From: Clostridium sp. JN-9
GTDB taxonomy: Bacteria > Bacillota > Clostridia > Clostridiales > Clostridiaceae
Assembly: GCF_004103695.1 (NCBI RefSeq)
Contig: NZ_CP035280.1
Coordinates: forward strand, 1,984,001-2,048,000
Reading direction: 5' to 3'
Length of the DNA: 64,000 nt
Part shown: positions 1 to 7,608 of the stretch, one piece after another
Position numbering within the stretch: the stretch's first letter is position 1
Layout of the letters: every line of letters begins with the position of its first letter
Made by a program: the position numbers and the translations under genes
Notes under the pieces: generated by a model
The model's database searches: none
Told to the model about the DNA's origin: nothing
What the model saw: only the letters and a program-made list of their open reading frames with translations

Positions 1-560
1 TATGATTATTGTAGCAATACTTATCTGCCCTAACCCCCTTTTAGAAATTATTCCAACAATAATTGCTAAGATAAGAGCAGTAAAATCTGAAAGAAATTTA
101 GAAGTACCTATTGATACTTTGGATAATTTCTGAATTGCAAACTGGAATTCTTCAAGTGGTGATGGTAAACCGCTGTATATTAAAAGGGAAATACCTAACC
201 CGTAAATTATTATTCCTATAATAAAGATAATTACCCGTGCTATAAATGATTGCAGGTTAAAACTGTTTGCAAATATCTTATTGAATATATCTACACAATT
301 GCCAATTAAAAAAGACATTAGAAGTGCACTCCAATTATATCTTTTATGTGATATTACAGTATTTATCATTATTAATATTGAACCTACAAAATAACTAAAA
401 AAACCAAATGTTAATCCTGTTGCAGCGGCGAGATTTGCGTAAAAAGCGTCCCAGGCACTTAACCCAAAACCTACTTTTATTAATAATGCTATTGCAAAGG
501 CTAAGATTACAACACCTGCCAATGCCAATATAATTTTACTTTTTATATTTTCTTTTATCA
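1..560 (-). CDS. YczE/YitT-like integral membrane protein (3' end outside window)
   Basis: Reading the minus strand from ATG at 560 gives an open frame to the window edge, about 186 codons with no stop. An AAGGAGATT ribosome binding site lies just upstream. The protein starts MIKENIKSK and has successive hydrophobic segments, including one followed by the sequence GFGLSAWDAF. Together with its membrane topology this resembles the YczE/YyaS/YitT family, whose transport role is not settled. The C-terminus lies left of the window. It is separated from the upstream PTS operon by a hairpin at about 594-622. Family assignment is from memory of the fold pattern, so moderate confidence; no substrate is proposed. 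Confidence 0.6.
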
Positions 561-585
561 TACATAATCTCCTTGCCAAACATTT

Positions 586-622
586 AACACAATAATGGCT
601 ACTAAACTATTTAGCAGCCATT
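586..622 (-). terminator. hairpin after the phospho-glucosidase operon
   Basis: A 13-bp stem (594-606 with 610-622) lies between the phospho-glucosidase stop and the YczE-like start. The T-rich tail is better on the plus side than on the minus side, so as a minus-strand terminator it is weak or bidirectional. Confidence 0.45.
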
Positions 623-644
623 ACTTTTTTATATATGTGTATTT

Positions 645-1955
645 TTATCTTAATTCTGGGAAATATTCTTTATTTACTTCTATATAATCATCAAGTATTT
701 TCTTTGCAACATGAACAGAAGGAATAATTGGGTTTAATGTCAATGCTTTTAATGCCTTTTGATAAGAGCCCTCTAAGGCTGCTTCAACTGTTAGTTTTTC
801 GTATGCATTCACAACTTCCATTAATCCCTTTTGAAATGTTGGAATTTCTCCAACTGCAATTGGCTCATATCCAGAGGCATTCACTATTGCAGTGCATTCT
901 ATTATTGAATCATTGGAAAAATTAGAAATAGCACCGTGGTTTGGCACATTTATAATAAATTTTTCATTTGTATTATTGGCTATAGCCGAAGCAATATCCA
1001 CAATAAAGTCCCCATGAATTGTATCTGAAAGATTATTACCTGCTGCTGTGCCTTTTTTTACTCCTTCTCTACATAAATTGAAGGTTTCTTTTTCCCTGTG
1101 GTCTATACAGTAATCAGCCCTGGTGTAATTTGGATCTTCTTCTGCAAACATTTCATCCGCATAATAATAGTATTGTAAATAGCTGGTTGGCAAAGCATCA
1201 TCAAAATGTCCAACAAACTGGCTCAGCCTTTCAGCTGTCTTTTTCCAATAAGGGTCTGTATATTCCGCTGATTTTAATCCATTTTCCTTTATCATATTTA
1301 TGAGCTCAGGTAATCTATCATTGCCATGATTATCATACATATGGGTAAACCATCCCAGATGGTTTAAACCAAAATAGGTATATTGAAATTCATCTGGCTT
1401 TCCGCCTAACATATAAGCCATATCTTTTTGCTGCCATGGTGGAACATCGCAAATACAAATATTTTTTACTTCAGGTACTTTCTTTCTTATGGCTTGAGCC
1501 ACAATAGCCGTAGGATTGCTATAATTTATTATCCATGCATCCGGAGCATACTTGACTACATCCTTAGCAATTGAAATCATTTCAGGTATTTCCCTCATAG
1601 CAAAGGCAAATCCTCCTGGTCCACAGGTTTCCTGACCTACAACTCCATATTTCATTGGAATCTTTTCGTCAAGACTTCTCATTTTTAAACATCCCGAACG
1701 AATTTGTGCCAGGAGGAAATCCATTCCCTCAAAGGCTGTCTTTCTATCTGTTGTTTGCACAAATTCAACTTCTGGCGCTCTTTCTTTTACTAAGATATCC
1801 ATAAAGTCTCCTATAATATGAAGTCTTTCTGCATTATTGTCCATAAGTGTTATTCTATTCAGTGGAAGTTTATCTCTTTTCATAAGCAGACTATTTACAA
1901 CACCAGGAGTATATCCGCTTCCAGCTCCAATAATGGTTACATTATATTTCTTCAT
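645..1955 (-). CDS. 6-phospho-glucosidase, glycoside hydrolase family 4
   Basis: 436 aa with the GH4 layout: N-terminal NAD-binding Rossmann motif (GAGSGYTPGVV, residues ~10-20), an ICDVPP motif near residue 170 and the NHLGWF segment near residue 200. GH4 enzymes hydrolyse phosphorylated disaccharides by an NAD- and Mn-dependent redox mechanism in the cytoplasm. In this family CDxP at the metal-binding cysteine is typical of 6-phospho-alpha-glucosidases, whereas CNxP marks beta-enzymes. The CDVP seen here therefore points to an alpha-linked substrate, although the adjacent PTS is of the lactose/cellobiose family. Start ATG has AAGGAGG seven bases upstream. It is the last gene of the PTS operon read from the sigma-54 promoter at 4721. 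Confidence 0.88.
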   Translation of the reverse strand: MKKYNVTIIGAGSGYTPGVVNSLLMKRDKLPLNRITLMDNNAERLHIIGDFMDILVKERAPEVEFVQTTDRKTAFEGMDFLLAQIRSGCLKMRSLDEKIPMKYGVVGQETCGPGGFAFAMREIPEMISIAKDVVKYAPDAWIINYSNPTAIVAQAIRKKVPEVKNICICDVPPWQQKDMAYMLGGKPDEFQYTYFGLNHLGWFTHMYDNHGNDRLPELINMIKENGLKSAEYTDPYWKKTAERLSQFVGHFDDALPTSYLQYYYYADEMFAEEDPNYTRADYCIDHREKETFNLCREGVKKGTAAGNNLSDTIHGDFIVDIASAIANNTNEKFIINVPNHGAISNFSNDSIIECTAIVNASGYEPIAVGEIPTFQKGLMEVVNAYEKLTVEAALEGSYQKALKALTLNPIIPSVHVAKKILDDYIEVNKEYFPELR

Positions 1956-1975
1956 TTTATGCGCCTCCTTAAAAA

Positions 1976-2314
1976 TTACTTTCTCTTATCCATTACTTCA
2001 AATATGTCAATTAACTCGCTGACTAATGAATGGGCAAAAGAAGCATTTGAAAAATGGTCTTCAGCATGTACCAGCAGAAAATTTGTTGGCACGTTTTGAT
2101 TTTTCATTGCTTGGGATAATATTTTTAAATGAATTTCTGATGCACTTTCAAGTTTACATGATGCTTCCTTAAGAAGTGCTCTGGCGGAATCATAGTCACC
2201 TTTTTTTATTTTTTTTAGTGAATACATTACATCACTTTTAGCATCACCCGCCTGTGATATTATTTCAAATACCTGTTGTTCAAGTTCTTTATTCATTATG
2301 TCCATGTTTTCCAC
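1976..2314 (-). CDS. PTS lactose/cellobiose-family EIIA component
   Basis: 112 aa, the normal size for a stand-alone Lac-family EIIA. It has the helical sequence EQQVFEIISQAGDAKSDVMYSL near the N-terminus and an HAEDHFSNA segment near residue 80 that holds the likely phosphorylated histidine. It takes phosphate from HPr and passes it to the EIIB encoded two genes upstream. The start appears to be GTG at 2314 with GAGGTG seven bases before it; an internal ATG three codons on is an alternative. It lies between EIIC and the GH4 hydrolase in the same operon. Confidence 0.88.
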   Translation of the reverse strand: MENMDIMNKELEQQVFEIISQAGDAKSDVMYSLKKIKKGDYDSARALLKEASCKLESASEIHLKILSQAMKNQNVPTNFLLVHAEDHFSNASFAHSLVSELIDIFEVMDKRK

Positions 2315-2331
2315 TTGATCACCTCAAAATT

Positions 2332-3633
2332 TTAAAAGTCAAAGCTTTCATCATCAAATTTTTCTGCGTTTTCTTCTTCCTTCTTTAATTCTTCCTTTTC
2401 CATAATCTTAAAGAATGGATAATAAACTATAGTCATAAAAATTATGCCCCCTATACTCAATACAACTGCTTTCCAATCTAAAGTACATAAAAATGCTCCT
2501 ACTCCAGGCGGCATAAATCCTGGCGGCTCAAGTATTGGCTTGTGTATTAACCCAGATGAAAATGCCAGGAAGTCAACTATACCAACCACTACTGGTCCAA
2601 ATACAAAGGGTATAAACATAAATGGATTCATAACTAATGGTGTACCAAAAATAACAGGTTCATTTATTCCAAATATAGATGGAATTATGGAAACCTTCCC
2701 CATGCTTTGTAAGCTCTTTGATTTACTACGCATCATTAGTATAACTAATCCTAAAGTAATTCCAGAACCAGTAACTTGTAAGAAGCCGTAGTAAAAGCCC
2801 ATTGTGAAAATGTGTGTTGGAGCCTGACCAGCTGCTACCCTGCTTGAATTTTCTGCAATGTACTTTGCTGCTATTGGCATCCATATACTTGAAGTTATTG
2901 CAGGTCCATGAAGTCCAAAAAACCATAATAACTGAGTAATAAGTATAATAATTATTACCGCTGCAACACTGTCCAGACTATTTATTGCAGGTGCAAGAAC
3001 AGTCATGATTAATTTAGGAACTGGTTGTCCTGTTGTGCTTTTAGCCAGCACTGATAATGCGGTAAATAGAATAATACATACTATCATGGGAATTAAATTG
3101 TTGAAACTCTTAATTACTATATTCGGCACTTCTTTTGGAAGCTTGAATACTAATCCCTTTTTATTCATAACCCTTGTAATTTCTACTACTAATAAAGCTG
3201 CAAATATACTTACAAACAATCCCTGTGCATCTAAATATCCTGTCTTTATACCTCCATCTGTTACTTCCGCACATAATATGAATTGTACAATTACAGATGT
3301 GACTCCTACTTCGATGGAGTTTAATTTATATTTTTTTGCCAGTGATTCAGCAATAAAAAATGCTGAATACAATGAAATTATTCCCATAGTAAAGTTAAAT
3401 GGAAGCATGAATATGCCTAAGTTATTGCCTATAAAGTCTTTTGCTGCTCCATTTGGCAGCATATTTTTCAAAGCTATTGATAGAAGGCTTAAGGAACCAA
3501 TTATGATTATTGGCACTATGCTCATCATTCCTTCTTTGACAGCTTGAAGATGAACCTGCTTATCTATTTTTTCAGCTATTGGCACCAAATATTTTTTTAA
3601 GGTTTCCTGGAATTTCATACTTTTATTACTCAT
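2332..3633 (-). CDS. PTS lactose/cellobiose-family EIIC permease
   Basis: 433 aa multi-spanning permease. It begins MSNKSMKFQETLKKYLVPIAEKI, typical of cellobiose-type EIIC proteins, and carries the conserved segment GINEPVIFGTPLVMNP near residue 320. That loop lies by the sugar-binding site in this family. It transports and releases the sugar phosphate made with EIIB. Start ATG has AGGGCAAA before it. The operon neighbours EIIA (18 nt downstream) and EIIB (18 nt upstream) complete a Lac-family enzyme II. Confidence 0.92.
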   Translation of the reverse strand: MSNKSMKFQETLKKYLVPIAEKIDKQVHLQAVKEGMMSIVPIIIIGSLSLLSIALKNMLPNGAAKDFIGNNLGIFMLPFNFTMGIISLYSAFFIAESLAKKYKLNSIEVGVTSVIVQFILCAEVTDGGIKTGYLDAQGLFVSIFAALLVVEITRVMNKKGLVFKLPKEVPNIVIKSFNNLIPMIVCIILFTALSVLAKSTTGQPVPKLIMTVLAPAINSLDSVAAVIIIILITQLLWFFGLHGPAITSSIWMPIAAKYIAENSSRVAAGQAPTHIFTMGFYYGFLQVTGSGITLGLVILMMRSKSKSLQSMGKVSIIPSIFGINEPVIFGTPLVMNPFMFIPFVFGPVVVGIVDFLAFSSGLIHKPILEPPGFMPPGVGAFLCTLDWKAVVLSIGGIIFMTIVYYPFFKIMEKEELKKEEENAEKFDDESFDF

Positions 3634-3650
3634 TTTGCCCTACCCTTTCA

Positions 3651-3977
3651 TTACTTATTTTTAAATAAATCAATTGCCATTTTTAAAACTGCTGGAGCAT
3701 TCATTCGTCCATAATCTTGAGTATTTATAACTGCAGACTTTATAGAATATGATTTACATATATCAGCTACTTCCTCTTCTTTAAACCTAATCTGCGGTCC
3801 TATAAGAACCACATCTACATTATGAGATTTAAGATATTTAGGCAGGTTTTCAAAAGATGTTGCCTTTATATTTATTTCCTTTATCTTTAGTTTCTCGTGT
3901 GATTTTGTAAAATCTTTCATCTTTTCTACAAGAACTCCTGTAGATGCACCATTTGCACATATTAAAAGTATATTCAT
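3651..3977 (-). CDS. PTS lactose/cellobiose-family EIIB component
   Basis: 108 aa. The N-terminal strand and loop ILLICANGASTGVL (residues 3-16) contains the phosphorylated cysteine (Cys8) of Lac-family EIIB proteins. The GPQIRFKEEEV segment near residue 60 is also typical. It transfers phosphate from EIIA to the sugar in the EIIC channel. AAAGGGG precedes the ATG. It sits 62 nt downstream of the RarA-C-like gene and is presumably co-transcribed from the sigma-54 promoter. Confidence 0.92.
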   Translation of the reverse strand: MNILLICANGASTGVLVEKMKDFTKSHEKLKIKEINIKATSFENLPKYLKSHNVDVVLIGPQIRFKEEEVADICKSYSIKSAVINTQDYGRMNAPAVLKMAIDLFKNK

Positions 3978-4039
3978 ATTAGTTTTACCCCTTTCTTATT
4001 AAATAAACAGAGCTATATAGTATATGAACTTTTTGATTA

Positions 4040-4654
4040 TTAATATTGCCATGGATCATATTTAAATGCTGACTCTACAACGTTGTCTTTATCATAAACC
4101 TCTAAAATTTTTCTATAACGTTCTTTATAATCGTTATCAACCTTTTTCTGAGGAACTACAATACTTGCTTCATTTAAAAAATGTAATGAGCCACGTCCCA
4201 TAGCAGCACCTCTTACAGTATGCTTGTCTAAAGCAATATCTGGTATCTCAGGTACATGTCCCATAGCAAATCCTTTAATCACGATATTTTTCAGCAGATC
4301 ACTGGAACGATCTTTTTCACATGAACATAAATAACGAATAGCATGAATAAAATATATTGGTCTGTCACCATCAGCATAAGTAAATTCTTTACGCATTTGA
4401 TTTAAATTATTTACTAAAATTGCTGCATTAGGATTTCCCATTCCAATGTCTTCAACAGATATGGTAAGGAGCCTTCTCCATAGTTTTTCTTCCATTTGTG
4501 GTGATGTTATATACATTTCATAAGCAAACTCACATGCCTGCTCAGTTAAACCACGTCTTATTGATTTTTGAAGTCCTGAGATTACCTCATCTCCATTAAG
4601 TCCATTTCTTGTTTTAATTCTTGCCCATGGATCCTGTATAAATTTGTTTTTCAT
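4040..4654 (-). CDS. stand-alone protein resembling the RarA/MgsA C-terminal domain
   Basis: 204 aa with no ATPase domain. Residues ~25-130 (SIRRGLTEQACEFAYEMY, then LWRRLLTISVEDIGMGNPNA) match what I recall of the C-terminal tetramerisation domain of RarA/MgsA-type AAA+ recombination factors, where the IASEDIG motif is characteristic. The AAA+ part is absent and the frame has its own start with GGGAG upstream, so this is not an obvious truncation. It is the first gene after the sigma-54 promoter and leads the PTS operon. A function linked to the sugar pathway rather than to replication is suggested only by context. Confidence 0.6.
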   Translation of the reverse strand: MKNKFIQDPWARIKTRNGLNGDEVISGLQKSIRRGLTEQACEFAYEMYITSPQMEEKLWRRLLTISVEDIGMGNPNAAILVNNLNQMRKEFTYADGDRPIYFIHAIRYLCSCEKDRSSDLLKNIVIKGFAMGHVPEIPDIALDKHTVRGAAMGRGSLHFLNEASIVVPQKKVDNDYKERYRKILEVYDKDNVVESAFKYDPWQY

Positions 4655-4720
4655 ATTATGAACACTCCCTTATAATGATTTGATAAGTAAAAGCTAATTC
4701 CGCTTTCTGATAATATATAC

Positions 4721-4737
4721 AGCAATTATTATGCCAA
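4721..4737 (-). promoter_or_regulatory. sigma-54 promoter of the PTS operon
   Basis: The minus strand reads TTGGCATAATAATTGCT, matching the -24/-12 consensus with GG and GC at the required spacing. It lies 67 bp upstream of the first PTS-operon gene. The sigma-54 activator encoded next door fits it exactly. Confidence 0.9.
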
Positions 4738-4793
4738 AATAATAATACTATGATAAAACAGCTTATACTGCTGATTAATTGATCAAATAAAAA

Positions 4794-4850
4794 TCTGTTT
4801 AAACAAAACTAAATGTGTTTAACATAATCTATTTAAATTTTAAACACAAA
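4794..4850 (-). promoter_or_regulatory. likely upstream activator sites for the LevR-type regulator
   Basis: Three related sites, TGTTTAAACA (4796-4805), TGTGTTTAACA (4814-4824) and TTTAAACACA (4840-4849), lie 60-115 bp upstream of the sigma-54 promoter, the normal distance for enhancer-type sites. Assignment to this regulator is inference. Confidence 0.5.
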
Positions 4851-4867
4851 TTACTTATGAATTAAAT

Positions 4868-4914
4868 TAAAAATCCCTTAAGTATGAATTACAATCATAA
4901 CTTAAGGGATTTTG
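4868..4914 (-). terminator. terminator after the LevR-type regulator
   Basis: A stem AAATCCCTTAAG pairs with CTTAAGGGATTT. On the minus strand it is followed by a run of T. It separates the regulator from the sigma-54 promoter region. Confidence 0.75.
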
Positions 4915-4937
4915 TATAAATTAGCAATATGCTCAAT

Positions 4938-7568
4938 TTAAAAGTCATCGTATAAAATGCATAGTATGCCATAGCATTCATTGCTGTCAATGATAATGTG
5001 ATATTTTTTTTCTAACAAAAGCACTTCTTTTTTAATTATATCGATTTCATTTTTATGTTTATTTATCTTTTCATTTTGAAATATTTCACTTTTTCTATTA
5101 TTGCCAACCAATGAGTCAATCATAAAGGCAAGATGCATTGTAAGCCCTACTACTGTGTCATATTCCTTGTTTAAATTTAAAGCTTCATATAAAGAATCTA
5201 TAGTTATCTTTACATCTTTAAATATTTTTGAGTAGTTTGTATACTTTAATGAACTTTTCAAGCCTTCAATTATATCGTAATATGCTTCATTAATCTTAAT
5301 TAGATTTTTTAATTTATTTATGCTTTCTTTATTTTTTAATTCACTTCTTTTAATACATTCAATTCCACTTATCTCCAATGTTAAGTCACTAATTAAGGCA
5401 ATAATATTATTATCATACATAAGTTTATTAAAATTAATTGCAAAGTCCTGTTCATTTTTATAAGGTAAAAGCAATATCTCAATATCTTTAATATATGTGC
5501 CCAGTTTTCTTTTTATAATTTTTTTACCTTCTTTATCCACCCCATCATTTATACAGTATCCTATAACTATCATACTATCTTTTTTATTATTAGAAGCATT
5601 AGTCTTATTCTCAAGGTTGTAATTTGTCATATCTATTACTGAATTATAGACCTCCATAAGAGAAAATCCTATGTTAATCTTTTGCACAGCCTCCAGAACC
5701 ATAAGTGTTGTAACCATAGGAATAGTCTTTACCTGAACTTTTAAAGTTTCTTTAACAAGGCTGTCTAAAGAATTCAGGGAACCCATATCAGTGAATAATA
5801 ATATACCATCTTTTGCATCTATGTTTTTTATTGTTTCTCTAAATTCATCAACAACTTCTTTATAATTTTTATTTAGTTTCATATCAAAAGAATAAATGTT
5901 ACCTTCACCTAACAAATCCTTAGCTACCTTAACCATACTATTTGCTGTGCTGTCACCATGCATTGCCACAATTATGCCAACATTGCTCTTGGAGTTTCTG
6001 CCATCTTTCCTAAGATTTGAAATAAGCAATGTAATATTAGCCGCCTCTTCTATTGACAAAAATACATTATATTCATTTTCAATTTCATTTATAATTTTTA
6101 ATGCAACCTTAAATTCTTTTTTATTATTTTGTCTTATTTCATTTATATCTGGTTTATTTCTACTGTTACTGCAGATTTCATTATCCACAATGGAGTAAAT
6201 ATATATAGCAATAGAGTAAAATTCACCTTCAGATAATATCAATGAAAATTCATTTTCTATTATTTGTCTTATACTTTCACAGAGTTTGAAAAACTTTGTA
6301 TCCATAAAAAGCTTTTCAATTAATAGATTATTTCTTATTCCCTCACGTACCAGAGACAACTTAACCTTTTCTTCATTACCATCTTCATCCTTTGATGCCT
6401 TGAAAGTAAAATTTTCTTCTTTTCCTGAAGGATAAAAAATATAATAATCTAGATCTTTTGGCACTAAAATATCTATTTCATATGTTTTTCCTCTATAGTT
6501 GTCTTCCCATTCACTTAAGTTATGATTAAAATAGCTTGAATAAACATTTAAAATTTCATCATTATTTCTTACATAATTTAAATATGAATTAGCCACAGCA
6601 AGTTTAATATCACTTTGCAGCTGTCCAACATTATTTTTACATTTATAAAGTAACAATGATTTCATTATTTGTCTGTGTACTTTTATTGGTTTATTAATTT
6701 TTCCAGACTCATATCTAAAAAAATGTTTAACAAGTTCTATCCTTTCAACAAGACTTCTATCCCTAAGTGGTGGAATTTCAATAGTCATTGGGATTCTTCT
6801 GTTAAATGTATCCAAAAGGGTGGACTCAGGATTTTCAGTGGTTGCTGATATTATTAAAACCTCTGATTTAATTTCATCTGTGGATTGTCCCATTCTCCTA
6901 AATGTGCCCTTATCTATAAAAGTAAATAACATTTCCTGTCCCTCTGGAGGAAGTCTATGTATTTCGTCTAGAAATAAGATACCTCCATTGGCACTTTCTA
7001 ATAATCCAATTTTAGATCTTTCTGCACCTGTATATGCACCTTTTTCTACGCCAAAAATATGCCCCATTAAAAGCTGGGGATTATTAGCATAATCAGCACA
7101 ATTAAATGTAATAAATGGTGATCCCTTTTTTCTTATGCCTGCTTCTATTGAAAAATCATACATATACTTTGCAAGCATACTTTTTCCTACACCAGTTTCG
7201 CCATAGATTATGGAATGTAATCCATAGGGCGGGTATAGTATAGATGCTTTAGCTTTTTCTACAACTCCTTTTAAGCTGTGATTTTTACCAATTAGTGTGG
7301 AAAAACTACTTTCTTTTAAATTACCACTACTTTGCACAAGTTTATTTTTGTCAATGGGAATAAAATATACAGGTCTTGACTTGATTTTTTCTACTAATCC
7401 TTCCTTGCACAATTGATTTAAATAATTACTTACATTAGCCCTGTTGCTTTTAAGTTTGCCTGCAATATCTTCTGCAGTTATCCCCTTCTTGTTATTCATA
7501 TAAAGCTGTTTTAATATATCAAACACTTTTTCTTTATTATTTATTTTAATCACGTCCTTATCACACAA
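4938..7568 (-). CDS. LevR/ManR-type sigma-54 activator with PTS regulation domains
   Basis: 876 aa. Residues ~12-65 form a winged-helix HTH. Next is a sigma-54 AAA+ domain with Walker A GETGVGKS (123-130), the sigma-54 contact loop GAYTGA (177-182) and Walker B LFLDEI (~198-203). A PRD-like region follows, then an EIIA-Man-like domain (VGIIVAMHGDS, ~535-545), an EIIB-like segment and a C-terminal PRD (GLTMHLAFMIDSL). Such proteins drive sigma-54 PTS operons and are tuned by PTS phosphorylation. The listed start is TTG and has no ribosome binding site, because a REP copy occupies the upstream sequence. AAGGA lies only one or two bases before a GTG codon (codon 6), so the true start is uncertain. 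Confidence 0.88.
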   Translation of the reverse strand: MCDKDVIKINNKEKVFDILKQLYMNNKKGITAEDIAGKLKSNRANVSNYLNQLCKEGLVEKIKSRPVYFIPIDKNKLVQSSGNLKESSFSTLIGKNHSLKGVVEKAKASILYPPYGLHSIIYGETGVGKSMLAKYMYDFSIEAGIRKKGSPFITFNCADYANNPQLLMGHIFGVEKGAYTGAERSKIGLLESANGGILFLDEIHRLPPEGQEMLFTFIDKGTFRRMGQSTDEIKSEVLIISATTENPESTLLDTFNRRIPMTIEIPPLRDRSLVERIELVKHFFRYESGKINKPIKVHRQIMKSLLLYKCKNNVGQLQSDIKLAVANSYLNYVRNNDEILNVYSSYFNHNLSEWEDNYRGKTYEIDILVPKDLDYYIFYPSGKEENFTFKASKDEDGNEEKVKLSLVREGIRNNLLIEKLFMDTKFFKLCESIRQIIENEFSLILSEGEFYSIAIYIYSIVDNEICSNSRNKPDINEIRQNNKKEFKVALKIINEIENEYNVFLSIEEAANITLLISNLRKDGRNSKSNVGIIVAMHGDSTANSMVKVAKDLLGEGNIYSFDMKLNKNYKEVVDEFRETIKNIDAKDGILLFTDMGSLNSLDSLVKETLKVQVKTIPMVTTLMVLEAVQKINIGFSLMEVYNSVIDMTNYNLENKTNASNNKKDSMIVIGYCINDGVDKEGKKIIKRKLGTYIKDIEILLLPYKNEQDFAINFNKLMYDNNIIALISDLTLEISGIECIKRSELKNKESINKLKNLIKINEAYYDIIEGLKSSLKYTNYSKIFKDVKITIDSLYEALNLNKEYDTVVGLTMHLAFMIDSLVGNNRKSEIFQNEKINKHKNEIDIIKKEVLLLEKKYHIIIDSNECYGILCILYDDF

Positions 7569-7570
7569 TT

Positions 7571-7608
7571 CGGGTGCTGCCTGGTTACATTCGACGGTTA
7601 CATTCGAC
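7571..7608 (+). repeat. REP copy with duplicated 3' end
   Basis: A full 25-nt core (7571-7595) is followed by a second GGTTACATTCGAC (7596-7608). It lies between the LevR-type start and the YhaN-like 3' end, and encodes the last residues and stop of the latter. Confidence 0.92.
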
